The position numbers and the translations under genes are program-made. This document shows, one piece after another, positions 49,968 to 61,054 of a DNA stretch of 64,000 nt. Each line of letters starts with the position of its first letter. Positions within the stretch are counted from its first letter, which is position 1. The notes under the pieces are model-generated. The model worked only from the letters and a program-made list of their open reading frames with translations, was not told the DNA's origin and made no database searches. This DNA is from Xanthostigma xanthostigma (taxonomy: Eukaryota > Arthropoda > Insecta > Raphidioptera > Raphidiidae), in the NCBI GenBank assembly GCA_963575645.1, contig OY754470.1, positions 3,604,501-3,668,500 on the forward strand, in the 5' to 3' direction.

Positions 49968-50947
49968 ACAAGTTGTATAGCGTTTCTTAAAAAAAAATAT
50001 TTCACTCACCCCTGAAGGACTACGAACATACTTTGCGAAGATTAGCGAGTTCTCTATGAAAGTATTAAACATTTTGTGTTGTCATTTCAATGTTAATCTA
50101 AATTCTACAAAAATTAAATAATATAAGCAAAAAGTATATATTGCTTAGTACATATGTATTCATACAGAGGAAATGATTACGTATTTTTTTTCGCGACCCA
50201 AAAACCGGGTTCTTTTTGAAATTCTATTTAGAAGAAATTAAAAAACTTAAGTATTTTTTTAGAATAAGTTATTGATGTAAGAGGTTTTTGTACTTACAAA
50301 AAAAATATTTATAATAGACTTAAGCCTGGTTTCTGGTAAGGCTTTCAATGTTAAATCTACTATTCAAAGTATTTTTAGGACTGAATTACCACGAAACTAA
50401 AATTCACTGTTAAAAAAAAGTAAATTTTTGACACAACGCATTTTGATTGATTTTGACAGCCAAAAAGTTTGCCGACGTCTGTTCTATTCAACAAAATCAT
50501 TTCTATAATTGATTTAAAAAACTGTATAAACAAAAGTGATTAATATGATGCGGATACGGCAGTTAAAAAACTGTTTCTATAATGAATCTCACTGATAAAT
50601 GCATTATAACTAAAGTCAGTACTAAAATATTTTGTGAGTTCCTTAATATTTTGTATCAAATACAAATAATTATAAATAAATTCAAAGCTAATATGTCATT
50701 TCAGTGTGCATTTATTTTATTATTATATTATTTTTTACAATATTTCGTTAATTTTTACTAGTCCGCTTAGTTACACTTTTAGTTCAAGATAATTTTGCTA
50801 ATTTTGAAAAAAAAAATTTGAAAAGAAGTTTGACCCTGCAGGCCATCCCTGTAACTTCCCGCTATTTTCGAGTTCGAAACGCTCAAAAATGTATAAAATA
50901 TAGCAAGAAGTTTATTTTTTAGCTCTTCGAGCTCAAAAAAAAAAAAT

Positions 50948-51662
50948 GGTTGTCTGTAAAGTCGGTTTACGGACGATAGTTTTACGTGATAACGTATTCC
51001 GTAATACATAACCTAAACCTCCCAAAATTTGGTTTCAATCCGCTTATCCTTGGTGTCGGAATGATAAGAAATGTCAAAAGTGACGTTTGCAACTGTCAAA
51101 GTATTATGTTCTAATAATAATTAGTTATTCCAATACTTAACTTAGCAGGCTTTGCATTTCACAATATACTAATGTCAAAAAATTGAATTAAACATTAGAA
51201 ATGCAGCTGTTTTCATGTTAAGACAAGACATACGTTTGCTTCTAATTTCCATGTACGGCAAACAAAGACAACCGACCGCGTCGCGTCATGCATTACACAA
51301 CATTGCATTTATACAGCTATTTTTCTATATAAATTTGTATAAAATATTTTTCTATATAAATTTGTATAAAATATTTTTCTATATAAATTTGTATAAAAAA
51401 ACTGTTTAGGCAAATTCTGTTATACGAAATCTATGTAAAATGTTCTCCTCTTTCGTTTAAGACTGGTTTCAAACCGATCTGATTTAAATTGAGCGAGAAA
51501 TTAGCAAAAAGCACGCACAGGGTCAGGCGGAACGTTACGCGTTAGGAACGTTACGCGTTAGGAACGTTAGGAACGTTACGTTACACTTTTTCGAACATGC
51601 AGCCGGTGTTTTATCAATTTATAATATTGGTGATTCATCAATTTATAAGGTTATCACGTCAA
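50948..51662 (+). repeat. dispersed 600-715 bp repeat, copy 3 (longest)
   Basis: Same boundaries as copies 1 and 2. It holds three tandem TATATAAATTTGTATAAAA units and the AACGTTACGCGTTAGG minisatellite. No protein is recognisable. Confidence 0.85.
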
Positions 51663-51667
51663 AAAAC

Positions 51668-52220
51668 ACTTATGAACAAATGAACCGATTTTGATGCGAT
51701 TTGCGGCATTTTTTAACCTAAAAAAATAATTTATTACAGAAAAATCGATCTGATAACAATTTTAAGACTCATTTTAAAAAAAACACTTTTTTACAAATTT
51801 TTCGTTCACGATATCTCGTGAACAAATAAGCCGATTTTGATGCGGTTTGCGGCGATCGACGCAGTTTTTTAAACCTAAGAAAGTAAATCATTACAAAAAA
51901 ATCGGTTTGATAAGAATTTTACGAGTAGGTAATTATAAAAATTACTTTTTTCCTAATTTTTTGTTCACGTTATCTCATGAACAAATAAACCAATTTTGAT
52001 CTGGTTTGCGGCGATCGACGCAGTTTTTTTAGCCTAAGAAAGTAATTTATTACAAATAAATCGATCTGATAACAATTTTAAGACTCATTTTAAAAAAAAA
52101 AAACACTTTTTTACGATTTTTTCGTTCACGGTATCTCGTGAACAAATGAACCGATTTTGATGCGGTTTGCGGAAATCAACGCAGTTTGTTAAGGTGAAGA
52201 GCTGATTAGATTTTGGAATT
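51668..52220. repeat. tandem array, about 150-160 bp unit, 3.5 copies
   Basis: GAACAAATGAACCGATTTTG and close variants recur at about 51674, 51830, 51979 and 52140, each followed by GCGGTTTGCGG and, farther on, AATCGATCTGATAACAATTT. Confidence 0.85.
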
Positions 52221-52784
52221 AATCGGGTTAGTAGTTTAGAAAATATTTTACAAAAACAAATTTTTAAAAATTTTTGAAACTTGTTTTTTTAAGATTTCTC
52301 AAAATTTTTTGGTCCAAATCGTTTCAAATTTTCAGGAAGTCTAAGTTCACCAAGATCACGTCAGATGCCGCAAACCGCGTTTCAGTCGGACACTCCGTTC
52401 AAAAGATATAAAAGGTTACATACATACATACACACACACACATACAGCCCTACGGACATCATCGCCAAAATAGTTTCAATAGCTTCCTAGGACCTCAAAA
52501 CGTCGAGATCTGGCGAAAACTCGATTTTAGAAAAAAATCGGGGTGAAACCAATAACTTCCCGATTTTTGAAAAAAAAAATATTTTTTTTTTAAAGCGGGA
52601 AGTTAAAAATATCTTAAAAGTACTGATTATATTATGTATAATGTTCTCGCTAAATTTGTATTTATTGTTTAAATAAATTTATTTTTATAATAAGTGATTA
52701 CCGTTTTTGCTTCATTTAATCTCGAAAATTTTTCAAATTAGATCCAAGACTATAGATAAGAGGTTTTGAGAAGTGTGTCAAAGT

Positions 52785-54690
52785 GAATTTCTGGAAAGTC
52801 TGGAATACCTATTGGATATATTTAAAATTCGGTGTACTGATAGAAAACGACACGCTGAATTCAATGAGCGCACCCGGAGATCTGTATCTAATACCGTTTT
52901 GGAGATAGAGACGTTCGAACGTAGCTTCGGTGTTTAAAAACACTTCAAAGGCCCACAGAAACAAAAATTGAACTTATTTTTGTATTTGGAGAGTCATTTC
53001 CTGTTAGTATGAGCCCTGTGGATACGAAAAGTGAATTATTAGAAAAAGTCGAGAATCGACTAAAAACGAGATTTTTCTCATAGTATAGCCTTAGTTTTTT
53101 TTTTGATTTTTTTAAGACAGTTTTGGACAACCTCTCGGGTCCGATTCAAATTCGGTAGGCTTATGGAAAATGACTCGCTGAAGTCACCGAGCCCATCGGT
53201 TGCTTCGTATCACTTACCGTTTCGAAGATACACACGTTCGAAGTGGCTCTCTGGAAAGTCTGGAATACGCATCAGATGCATTTAAAAATTCGGTGTACTG
53301 ATAGAAAACGACACGCTGAATTCAATGAGCGCACCCGGAGGTCTGTATCTAATACTGTTTCGGAGATACAGACGTTTTAATGTTTCTTCTACATTTAAAT
53401 TCACTACAAAAGCCCACAGGACCTAAAGTTGAGCTTATATTTTGATTTGAAGTGTCGTTTCCTGTTAGTATAAGCCGTCTGGACACGAAAAGTGAGTTAT
53501 TAGAGAAAGTCGAAAATCGACTAAAAACGAGATTTTTCCCATAGTATAGCTTTAGTTTTTTTTTGATTTTTTTAAGACAGTTTTGGACAATCTCTCGGAT
53601 CCGATTCAAATTCGGTAGGCTTATGGAAAATGACTCGCTGAAGTCACCAAGCCCCTCTGTTGCTTCATATCACTTACCGTTCTGAAGATACACCCGTTCG
53701 AAGTCTGGAAAGTCTGGAATACGTATCGGATACATTTAAAATTCGGTGTACTGATAGAAAACGACACGCTGAATTCAATGAGCGCACCCGGAAGTCTGTA
53801 TCTAATACCGTTTCGGAGATATAGATGTTTTAATGTTTCTTCTACATTTAAATTCACTACAAAAGCCCACAGGACCTAAAGTTGAGCTTATATTTTGATT
53901 TGGAGTGTCATTTCCTGTTAGTATAAGCCGTCTGGACACGAAAAGTGAGTTATTAGAGAAAGTCGAAAATCGACTAAAAACGAGATTTTTCCCATAGTTA
54001 TAGCCTTAGTTTTTTTTTGATTTTTTTAAGACAGTTTTGGATAACCTCTCGGATCCGATTCAAATTCGGTAGGCTTATGGAAAATGACTCGCTGAAGTCA
54101 CCAAGCCCTTCTGTTGCTTCATATCACTTACCGTTTCGAAGATAAACCCGTTCGAAGTAAATTTCTGGAAAGTCTGGAATACGTATCGGATACATTTAAA
54201 ATTCGGTGTACTGATAGAAAACGACACGCTGAATTCAATGAGCGCACCCGGAAGTCTGTATCTAATACCGTTTCGGAGATATAGACGTTTTAATGTTTCT
54301 TCTACATTTAAATTCACTACAAAAGTCCCCAGGACTTAAAGTTGAGCTTATATTTTGATTTGGAGTGTCATTTCCTGTTAGTATAAGCCGTCTGGACACG
54401 AAAAGTGAGTTATTAGAAAAAGTCGATAATCGACTAAAAACGTGATTTTGCCCATAGTATAGCCTTAGTTTTTTTGTGATTTTTTTAAGACAGTTTTGGA
54501 CAACCTCTCGGATCCGATTCAAATTCGGTAGGCTTGTGTAAAATGACTCGCCAAAGTCACCGAGCCCATCGGTTGCTTCGTATCACTTACCGTTTCGGAG
54601 ATAGACCCGTTCAAAGAGCATTTCTGGAAAGTCTGGAATACATAAGGATGCATTTAAAATTCGGCATATTGGTAGAATGCTTGGAGTAGT
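52785..54690. repeat. satellite-like tandem array, about 460-bp unit, four copies
   Basis: CTGGAAAGTCTGGAATAC recurs at 52791, 53251, 53705, 54165 and 54624, giving units of 460, 454, 460 and 459 bp at high identity. Each unit carries GTCGAAAATCGAC or a close variant (palindromic), GACACGCTGAATTCAATG and TTTTTTAAGACAGTTTTGGA. Frames on the minus strand recur with the unit but share no known motif. The array lies 0.8 kb upstream of AcP-1. Confidence 0.92.
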
Positions 54691-55410
54691 TACAAAGTGT
54701 TGAATGACTTTAAATGCTCTCATTTTTTGTGTTTTTTTTTTAGTCACGTATAATTTAAAATATATTGATCTTTTTTCTACATTTCAAAATTCAATATCAA
54801 AATATTTTATTAAAGTATTTACCTATTTGTTCTGAAAAACCATTGTTGATTTTAGGTTTATTTTTGTAACATAAATTCTTTTGTCAAAATATGAATAATT
54901 TTATTGTGCAAATAGTTTATGTATACAATTACAAATAGTTAGTTGGTAGTCTGTGGCGCCCGTCAATTTCCTTCTCATATAGTTGGTAGTGGGCTGTTGG
55001 CAGTTGGGCTCTTAGGCTCTTGGTCTGTTGAGCTGTTGGCTGTTGGACTATTGGCTGTTGAGCTGTTGAGCTGTTGGGCTGTTGGCTGTTGAGCTGTTTG
55101 AGGATTTTTTACGAATAATCGAGAATGTTTGGAGTAGGTACAAGGTGTTTAATGACTTCAAATTATTTTTGTCACGTAATTACAAATATCATATTGATCC
55201 GTTATGATATTTCCAAGTTCAATAGCGTAATTTTATTAAAAGTATTACCCATTTGTTATAGAAAAACCTTTGTTGATTTTAGTTTTATTTTTGTAACATA
55301 AATTCTTTTGTCAAGATATTAATAATTTCATTGTGCAAATAGTTTATCTATACAAATAGTAAGTTGGTAGTTTCCTGTGGCGCCCGGCATTTTCCTTCTC
55401 ATATAAAAGC
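54680..55410. repeat. duplicated promoter-proximal segment separated by a minisatellite
   Basis: About 54680-54985 and 55123-55405 are diverged direct copies sharing TGTAACATAAATTCTTTTGT, TTGTGCAAATAGTTTAT and GTGGCGCCCG...TTTTCCTTCTCATATA. Between them (about 54985-55097) lies a minisatellite of GCTGTTGG and GCTGTTGA units. Only the downstream copy retains a full TATAAAAG. Confidence 0.85.
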
Positions 55411-55467
55411 CACAGGTGATACTATTGTAGTGCCAGTTCGATTCAGAAACATGACTGCTGAGGTCAT
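55402..55467 (+). promoter_or_regulatory. core promoter of AcP-1: TATA, initiator and DPE-like motif
   Basis: TATAAAAG at 55402-55409 is followed by CCAGTT with a likely start at A55435, about 33 bases downstream of the first T of the TATA box. GGTCAT at 55462-55467 falls at +28 to +33 and fits the arthropod DPE consensus. The ATG follows at 55451, giving a very short leader. The DPE overlaps coding sequence and could be chance. Confidence 0.6.
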
Positions 55468-58400
55468 TTCAGTTTTTTTGCTTCTTATTTATTCAAGTAC
55501 ATATATCGCAGGAGAACTTTTGGGTGTCGAAGTCGTAAGTATCTATTATTTCAAATTTGAAAAAGTCATTTTTTTATTTTTTACTATGTAAATCATTTAA
55601 TATTTTTAGCGATTTTTGTCCTTTGAAACTTTTTCTTAAATATGTAATTCAATGAGAGTTTTTTACAGTATTGGTATAATAACAAAAAATTGAACCTCCT
55701 TCAAAGGGTCTCTAAAAAAAAAAATAACAAAGTTTTGATGTCGACACCGATTTAATTATATCGAAGTACATAAAACGTGATACTAATTAAATAGGTATTT
55801 TACGCTTTTCTGCAGTGACCCATTTTTAAAGGAGGTTCATTTTTCTTTAAAGTTTTTTTTTTAACTTTTTAGTTTAAATTTATACGTAAGTAAAGGCAAA
55901 GTATTGAAATCAATTTTTTATTTTTTTGTAAATATTTTTTTCTAAAAATCTGCTGAACCGATTTTGTTAAAAATATGGGACCAACTTTGAGACATACTCC
56001 ATCGAATTAAAAAAAAATCATCGATGTCGGTTCACAAAAAAAAATTACACGACTCGAGATCCTCGAAGTCGGTTAATAAACAATTTTCTTTCTGTTAACC
56101 AAACCGCCTTTACACACAAATAACTTTTGTGATCATTATATTACATTGAAAAAAAGATGACTGCTGGTAGGACTGGTTAAATATCCAACATAAAATGAAA
56201 GACTTGATTTCAAATAATGTATACTTCCAAAAATATTTGTTTTTTTTTTTTAGTTATTTAGGCATGGCGCCCGAACGCCTATCGAGAAAGAATCTTACCC
56301 AAATGACCCATATAAATATCAGGATTACAGTCCTTTAGGACATAGCGCACTGACAAACGTGAGTTTTTTTTTTTTTATTAAAGTTTAGATGTATTTTAAT
56401 TGTTTAACATAAATATAGATGCGACTTATAATTTATAAATTGTTTTATAGAGGTCAGTTTGTGTTAAATTTAAAAAAAGAAAAATACCTAGAAATACATT
56501 AGAAATTTGAATTTTCACTAATAAGAATAACATAATTTCAATTTTACATCACTAAAAATATATCACTCTAACACTAAAAACAAGAATGTGGTAGAGAAAA
56601 ATTATTATAATAATGGATCAACTGATAAAAAAATGTAAATTTTGTAAACAATAGAATTTACATTTCACACGCTAATATAAATAGATTTATAATGTTAGTG
56701 AAAGATTGTTACACAGTCGTTGAAATATTTATTGCTAGAGGTCAGGTCCGACTTCGCCCAAATTTGTAGATTGCCACCGTTTTTTCGTCGACTTACGTTG
56801 CCTAATCGGTCTTCACGAAAAGCGCTTTTATTTTAACGCGATAATATATAGTCATTGGTCAATGTCCATCCTGAAGGTCCAATCTAAATATTGGTGAAAA
56901 ATTTTTGAAATCGGATGAGTAGTTTCGGAGATTACCTCCTACATCAAAACTTACAAACTTTACCTCTTTATAATATTAGTAGAGATTATAATAGGTATGT
57001 TCCAAGCAGCCAGCAAACGGTAACGAAACCGTCATCCGCATGCGCAGGAGCTAAAATGTGTTCTAAAACCGACACAAACAGCTTCATTTTAGCTCCTGTG
57101 CATCGAGTGACGGTTTCGTTACCGTTTGGAACAAACTTATATCATTTTTTTGTTGGGTTCAATAAAAAACTATTTTGCTTTTATATGCACTAATGTGGTA
57201 AAATCGATAGATGTAATAATTGATATATGACGCGTAGATGGAAAAAAAACCACTGAATAATAAATTGTCAATGGTACAGAGTGATTTTTTATTTAACCTA
57301 TATACAGTATTTTATCAGAAACAGGAAACCAATGTGCGATATCAAAAATACCAAGGAGACCCACTTACTTTGCATCAATTGTACAGTAGAGCTCCGCTAG
57401 TTCGGATATTCAATTAATCCGGACGGGATTTAACCCAAATGTTGAATTTAAAAATCGCAAACATGTTTAATTATTTTTAACTGAAACTTGGCTACATACA
57501 AGAAGAAAAGTGATAGTGTGTGTTTTTTTATCACCTGCAGTCAGAAACCTGCTCGGCAACTGAAGCTAAAAAAATCGGCACAGGTCCCCGACTACTGGCG
57601 CTAACAAAAAAAATGTTCTCGTGTTTTTCAATAAATGCTTACTTTTTTCACGCTGTCGGGTTTCAGTTTTTTAACTTCTTTTTATTTAGTCGAAATGAAC
57701 AATATAGTTGTTTGCACTACACCCTACGGTTAACAGGTAGCATTATTTAACGTTATAATACGCGCCACGAATTTAAAAGGCTTGGAAGTTAGATGCGAAT
57801 GCGGACTTGCGCTTGTACAGTCTCTTGAAAAACTACAAACTCGCAACTCAACAAAAATAAAATAACAATAACAACTTGACAATAGCGTACTCGACTGTAC
57901 TTCAAAGCAGGAAAGTGACAAGTGACAAAGGCAACGAGCGATCACGGCCAATCACCGACGAGCGCACGTTCCGTGCAGGTAGCTGGGATGTGGTGGGAGT
58001 ATCAACGGCTCTAAAATGTGCCTTTGCAACGCTGTTTGTGACTAACTTCCGAACCTTTTAGATCCGTGGCGCGTATTATAAACGGCGCGTGTTTCGATTG
58101 TTTGATGGTTACTGGTTACTCATAAATATTTCGTGTCGTCACTCCAAAAGGTTTCATCCATCTCCAAGAGATCCGATATTAACCTCATGTATTTTTATAA
58201 CAGTTGGGTAAGAAGCAAGAACACGAATTGGGAGTTTGGTTAAGAAAGCGATATGACAGTCTGTTGGGGTCCGTTTACTCTCCGAATATTTTAACGGTCC
58301 AGACGACAGACGTCAGAAGAACCAAAATGAGCGCTTTGGCTTTGTTGTCGGGTCTGTGGCCACCGCAATCTCAACATCAGTTCGTTCAAAATTTCATCTG

Positions 58401-60935
58401 GCAGCCGATACCTTACGACTATACCCCAACAAAGCAGGATTTCGTAAGTATTTGACACGTTGGCTATTTAAAATTCTTTGGGGTTGATCCTAGTTCGAAG
58501 GTGTACGCAAAATATTCTTCAAGATTTATAGTAGGAGTCGAGTTATCAAACATTTTTGGGTAGGTGTTTGAGACAGCGTGAAAATTTGTGTAACACTTCT
58601 TTTGTAATGTCCGAACATAAAATTGAAGAACTTTCAAATTCAGATCAATAAAATAAAAAATAAATAACCCAGATCATTCAATCGGATCTAAATGTCTGCC
58701 AGGCGGTTACAGAACTGTCTATTATGCGTGAGTGCGAGTAAGACGCTACGGGTAGGTTTATACTTAGTCCCATGATTCCAGTCTCATTCAGGCAGCTGCC
58801 CTCTCCTGCACTCCCTTGCGTACACCCATTGTCAAGTTTGTCTGAAAATAAAAACGTTTAAATTTAACAACGTAACAATTATAAACAAAATAGCACACAC
58901 AAAACACGCGATGATCTTTAAACTCATTCGTGGGAAAAAATAATTTTAGTTATTATTAAAACATCATTGTTTGTGAATTATTTCAGTTAATCACAGCTCC
59001 CAGCATTAGATGCAAAGCGTATAAAAATGAATACAAAAAAATACTGAAAAGTAAGATGGCCAAACAAAACCAAGAAAAGTACGCTGACCTCATAGAATAC
59101 ATAAAAAATAGTACGGGTTTGGAAACTATAGAGCCGAAAAACGCTTTAGATTTGTACTCCGGTCTTGATGCGATAGTAAGTTGCATTTTCAAATTATTTT
59201 AATTTTATAAAAAGGCTAACAAATCCGCCGTTTTACAAGACGACTAAAGGCCACTGCACACGAGGCTGGTTTTGCTACTAGATTTGACTGCTAGTTTTCA
59301 AGCGCTGGTTTCTGTTATGCCTTGTATGTGTTGGCTTCACACGATGCATGTATTGAAGTTTGCTTTGTATATGGATTTGGTGCGCGCGCAGTGATAGAAT
59401 ACTAACAAAAGTGGACGTTTATTGTCTCTGAACAGAACACGCACTATGACGCCGTGTTTGTTTGTGGGCGTTTGTCCATGTCGCCCACGTGACAACATCC
59501 TATTTCCTGATTGGTTCTTGCTTAAAACAATCAGACGAACAAGCGAGAAAAATAGCCCCGGTTCTAATTTTCAAATCCATCAAGTCACCTCGCAGACAAG
59601 CCGGCAGTGATGTCATTTTCATTTTCGTAACCGTTACGGCAGCCAGCAGTGTTTCTAGCGGCGAAACAAACCAGCCCCGTGTGCAGCGCTCTTAAGATCT
59701 GTATTGTTTTTAGGACAAGTACGGTTTACAGTTGCCGGAATGGACCAACGAGATCTATCCTAATCCAATGGCTGAGTACGCTACCCTACACTATCGTTAT
59801 CAAACATACACAAAAAAAATGAAACGTGCCACTTCTGGTAAATGAATATTTTCAACTTTATTATATATATATTTCTTTATAGTTACCACTCGATCATGTT
59901 GAGTATAGAAAACAAAATGAATCCGTGTAACCTTTACACGCGCGGTTGAAGTTTTTAATGCTGACATCTGCCTTTAAATAGCAGAAACTGCGTAAACAGG
60001 TTACTTCCGTCCGAAAAAAAACCTTTGTTACTCACAAGTCGCTCCTAAAGAATTCTTACTTCAAAAATCGGACGAAATAAACTTGCGCACCAAAAAGTTC
60101 TGAATACACTTGCAACATAATATAAATACAGAAAATATCTTAATTTCAGGTTACTTGCTAGATAAAATAATTTCTGATTTTGAAGAGAAATTAAAAAACA
60201 ACGATACGACAAAGATGCGTTTATATTCAGCCCACGAAACGAACCTCGGTCAAATGCTCTGCAATTTGAAGTTGTTTGACGATCAGGTTCCACCATTCGC
60301 TTCGGCTATTATTTGGGAATTCCATCAAACTCCTGAAACTAATGGAATTATGGTAAAAATATTTGAAAATTATAGATTATTTACTAGATTTTTCCAGCGG
60401 TTTCGTCCGCGTGAACGTGGAAACAGCTTAAAAATGCGTTGCATAGCCGGAAGCCACAAGACATGATCCATTCAAGAAGAATCGATGTGATGATTGCGGT
60501 TTTTAGGTTTTGAGGGAAATCCAATTTCATTGTGTCCGAAAATACTGAATCGACCGGAAGTAACCTATACAATAATCCGGTTCATTCAGTCAAGTTTTAT
60601 TCAGATTTGTTGTGCCATTGAGATCAGAATAACAAACATATACAATACAGATTTTTGCGTAGGTTAGGATTGCGATGTAGAAAGACGACTTTAAACAAGG
60701 AACTGTGCCCATTTTGAAAAACACATTTTTTAAATGAAGAGCTCCGTTAAAAATAATTTAAAATGGAATTATTTATTAAAAGTGCAAATATTTCTTTCAG
60801 ATGTTTTATCAAAATTATACAACAGCTGAACCTCATTTACTATCTCTCCCAGGCTGTGATTCGCTGTGCCCAGTTGATAAATTTAAAAATATACTATCAT
60901 ATTTTCTAGATGAAGAGGACGAAATATGTGATTAA
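55451..60935 (+). CDS. histidine acid phosphatase, secreted (AcP-1)
   Basis: Predicted to hydrolyse phosphomonoesters at acid pH outside the cell or in lysosomes; related insect proteins are named testicular or venom acid phosphatase. Exons 55451-55534, 56254-56358, 58204-58443, 58987-59175, 59714-59837, 60150-60352, 60801-60935; phases agree and give 359 residues, normal family length. Residues 1 to about 24 form a hydrophobic signal peptide. RHGARTP at 31-37 supplies the nucleophile His32; the second active-site motif is AHETN at 275-279, with Glu277 where most family members have Asp. The C-terminal GCDSLCP motif with paired cysteines is present. No membrane segment follows the catalytic domain. 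AATAAA at about 61049. Introns contain several MITEs and a Helitron. It forms a tandem pair with AcP-2. Confidence 0.92.
56735..56985 (-). mobile_element. non-autonomous Helitron in AcP-1 intron 2
   Basis: On the minus strand it starts TCTCTACTAATATTATAAAG and ends CTAG. It is the intact relative of the interrupted copy at 32900-33866. Confidence 0.8.
56999..57132. mobile_element. hairpin MITE, about 134 bp
   Basis: The arms pair over about 45 bp, sharing AAACGGTAACGAAACCGTCA and GGAGCTAAAATG in inverted order around a short loop, with GTTCC at both outer ends. The transcript would fold into a long hairpin. It starts 13 bp beyond a Helitron end. Confidence 0.85.
57751..58084. mobile_element. 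334-bp MITE in AcP-1 intron 2
   Basis: CGTTATAATACGCGCCACG at the left is matched inverted at the right; the arms continue for about 40 bp through TTTAAAAGG and GGAAGTTAG. No coding capacity. Confidence 0.85.
58529..58710 (+). mobile_element. partial copy of the 36016-36447 foldback family
   Basis: The left arm only: TAGTAGGAG, ATCAAACATTTTTGGGTAGG and TGAAAATTTGTGTAACACTT match the full element. It lies in AcP-1 intron 3. Confidence 0.65.
59244..59695. mobile_element. MITE of about 450 bp in AcP-1 intron 4
   Basis: The ends CTAAAGGCCACTGCACACG (left) and, inverted, TTAAGAGCGCTGCACACGG (right) pair over about 35 bp. The right half matches 62040-62247. Confidence 0.75.
59940..60064. mobile_element. 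partial copy of the 3313-3571 MITE
   Basis: Shares TGCGTAAACA and GGTTACTTCCGTCCGAA with 3490-3525, and a right end AAAGAATTCTTACTTC related to the palindromic terminus. It lies in AcP-1 intron 5. Confidence 0.6.
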
Positions 60936-61054
60936 AATGGACATATTTTCATTTAGTCAATGTCATATTTATCATTAAAACAGTTTTTTTTTAAATTGAC
61001 AATTAAGTAATATTAAATTATGTTTGATATGTAATTTTTTTCCATGTTAATAAA

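Larger units (their letters stand above)
50850..52608. mobile_element. composite element with ACTTCCCGCT/AGCGGGAAGT ends
   Basis: ACTTCCCGCT near 50854 and its exact inverse AGCGGGAAGT near 52596 bound an interval that contains the 715-bp repeat (50948-51662), a tandem array of about 155-bp units and a CGAAAACTCGATTTT segment. Whether the short terminal repeat marks one transposon or is chance is not settled. Confidence 0.45.

Noticed and set aside
53349-54522. Recurring minus-strand frames of 78-86 residues in the satellite units
   Set aside because: They recur only because the DNA unit recurs, have no known motif, and unit lengths not all divisible by three would break a continuous frame.
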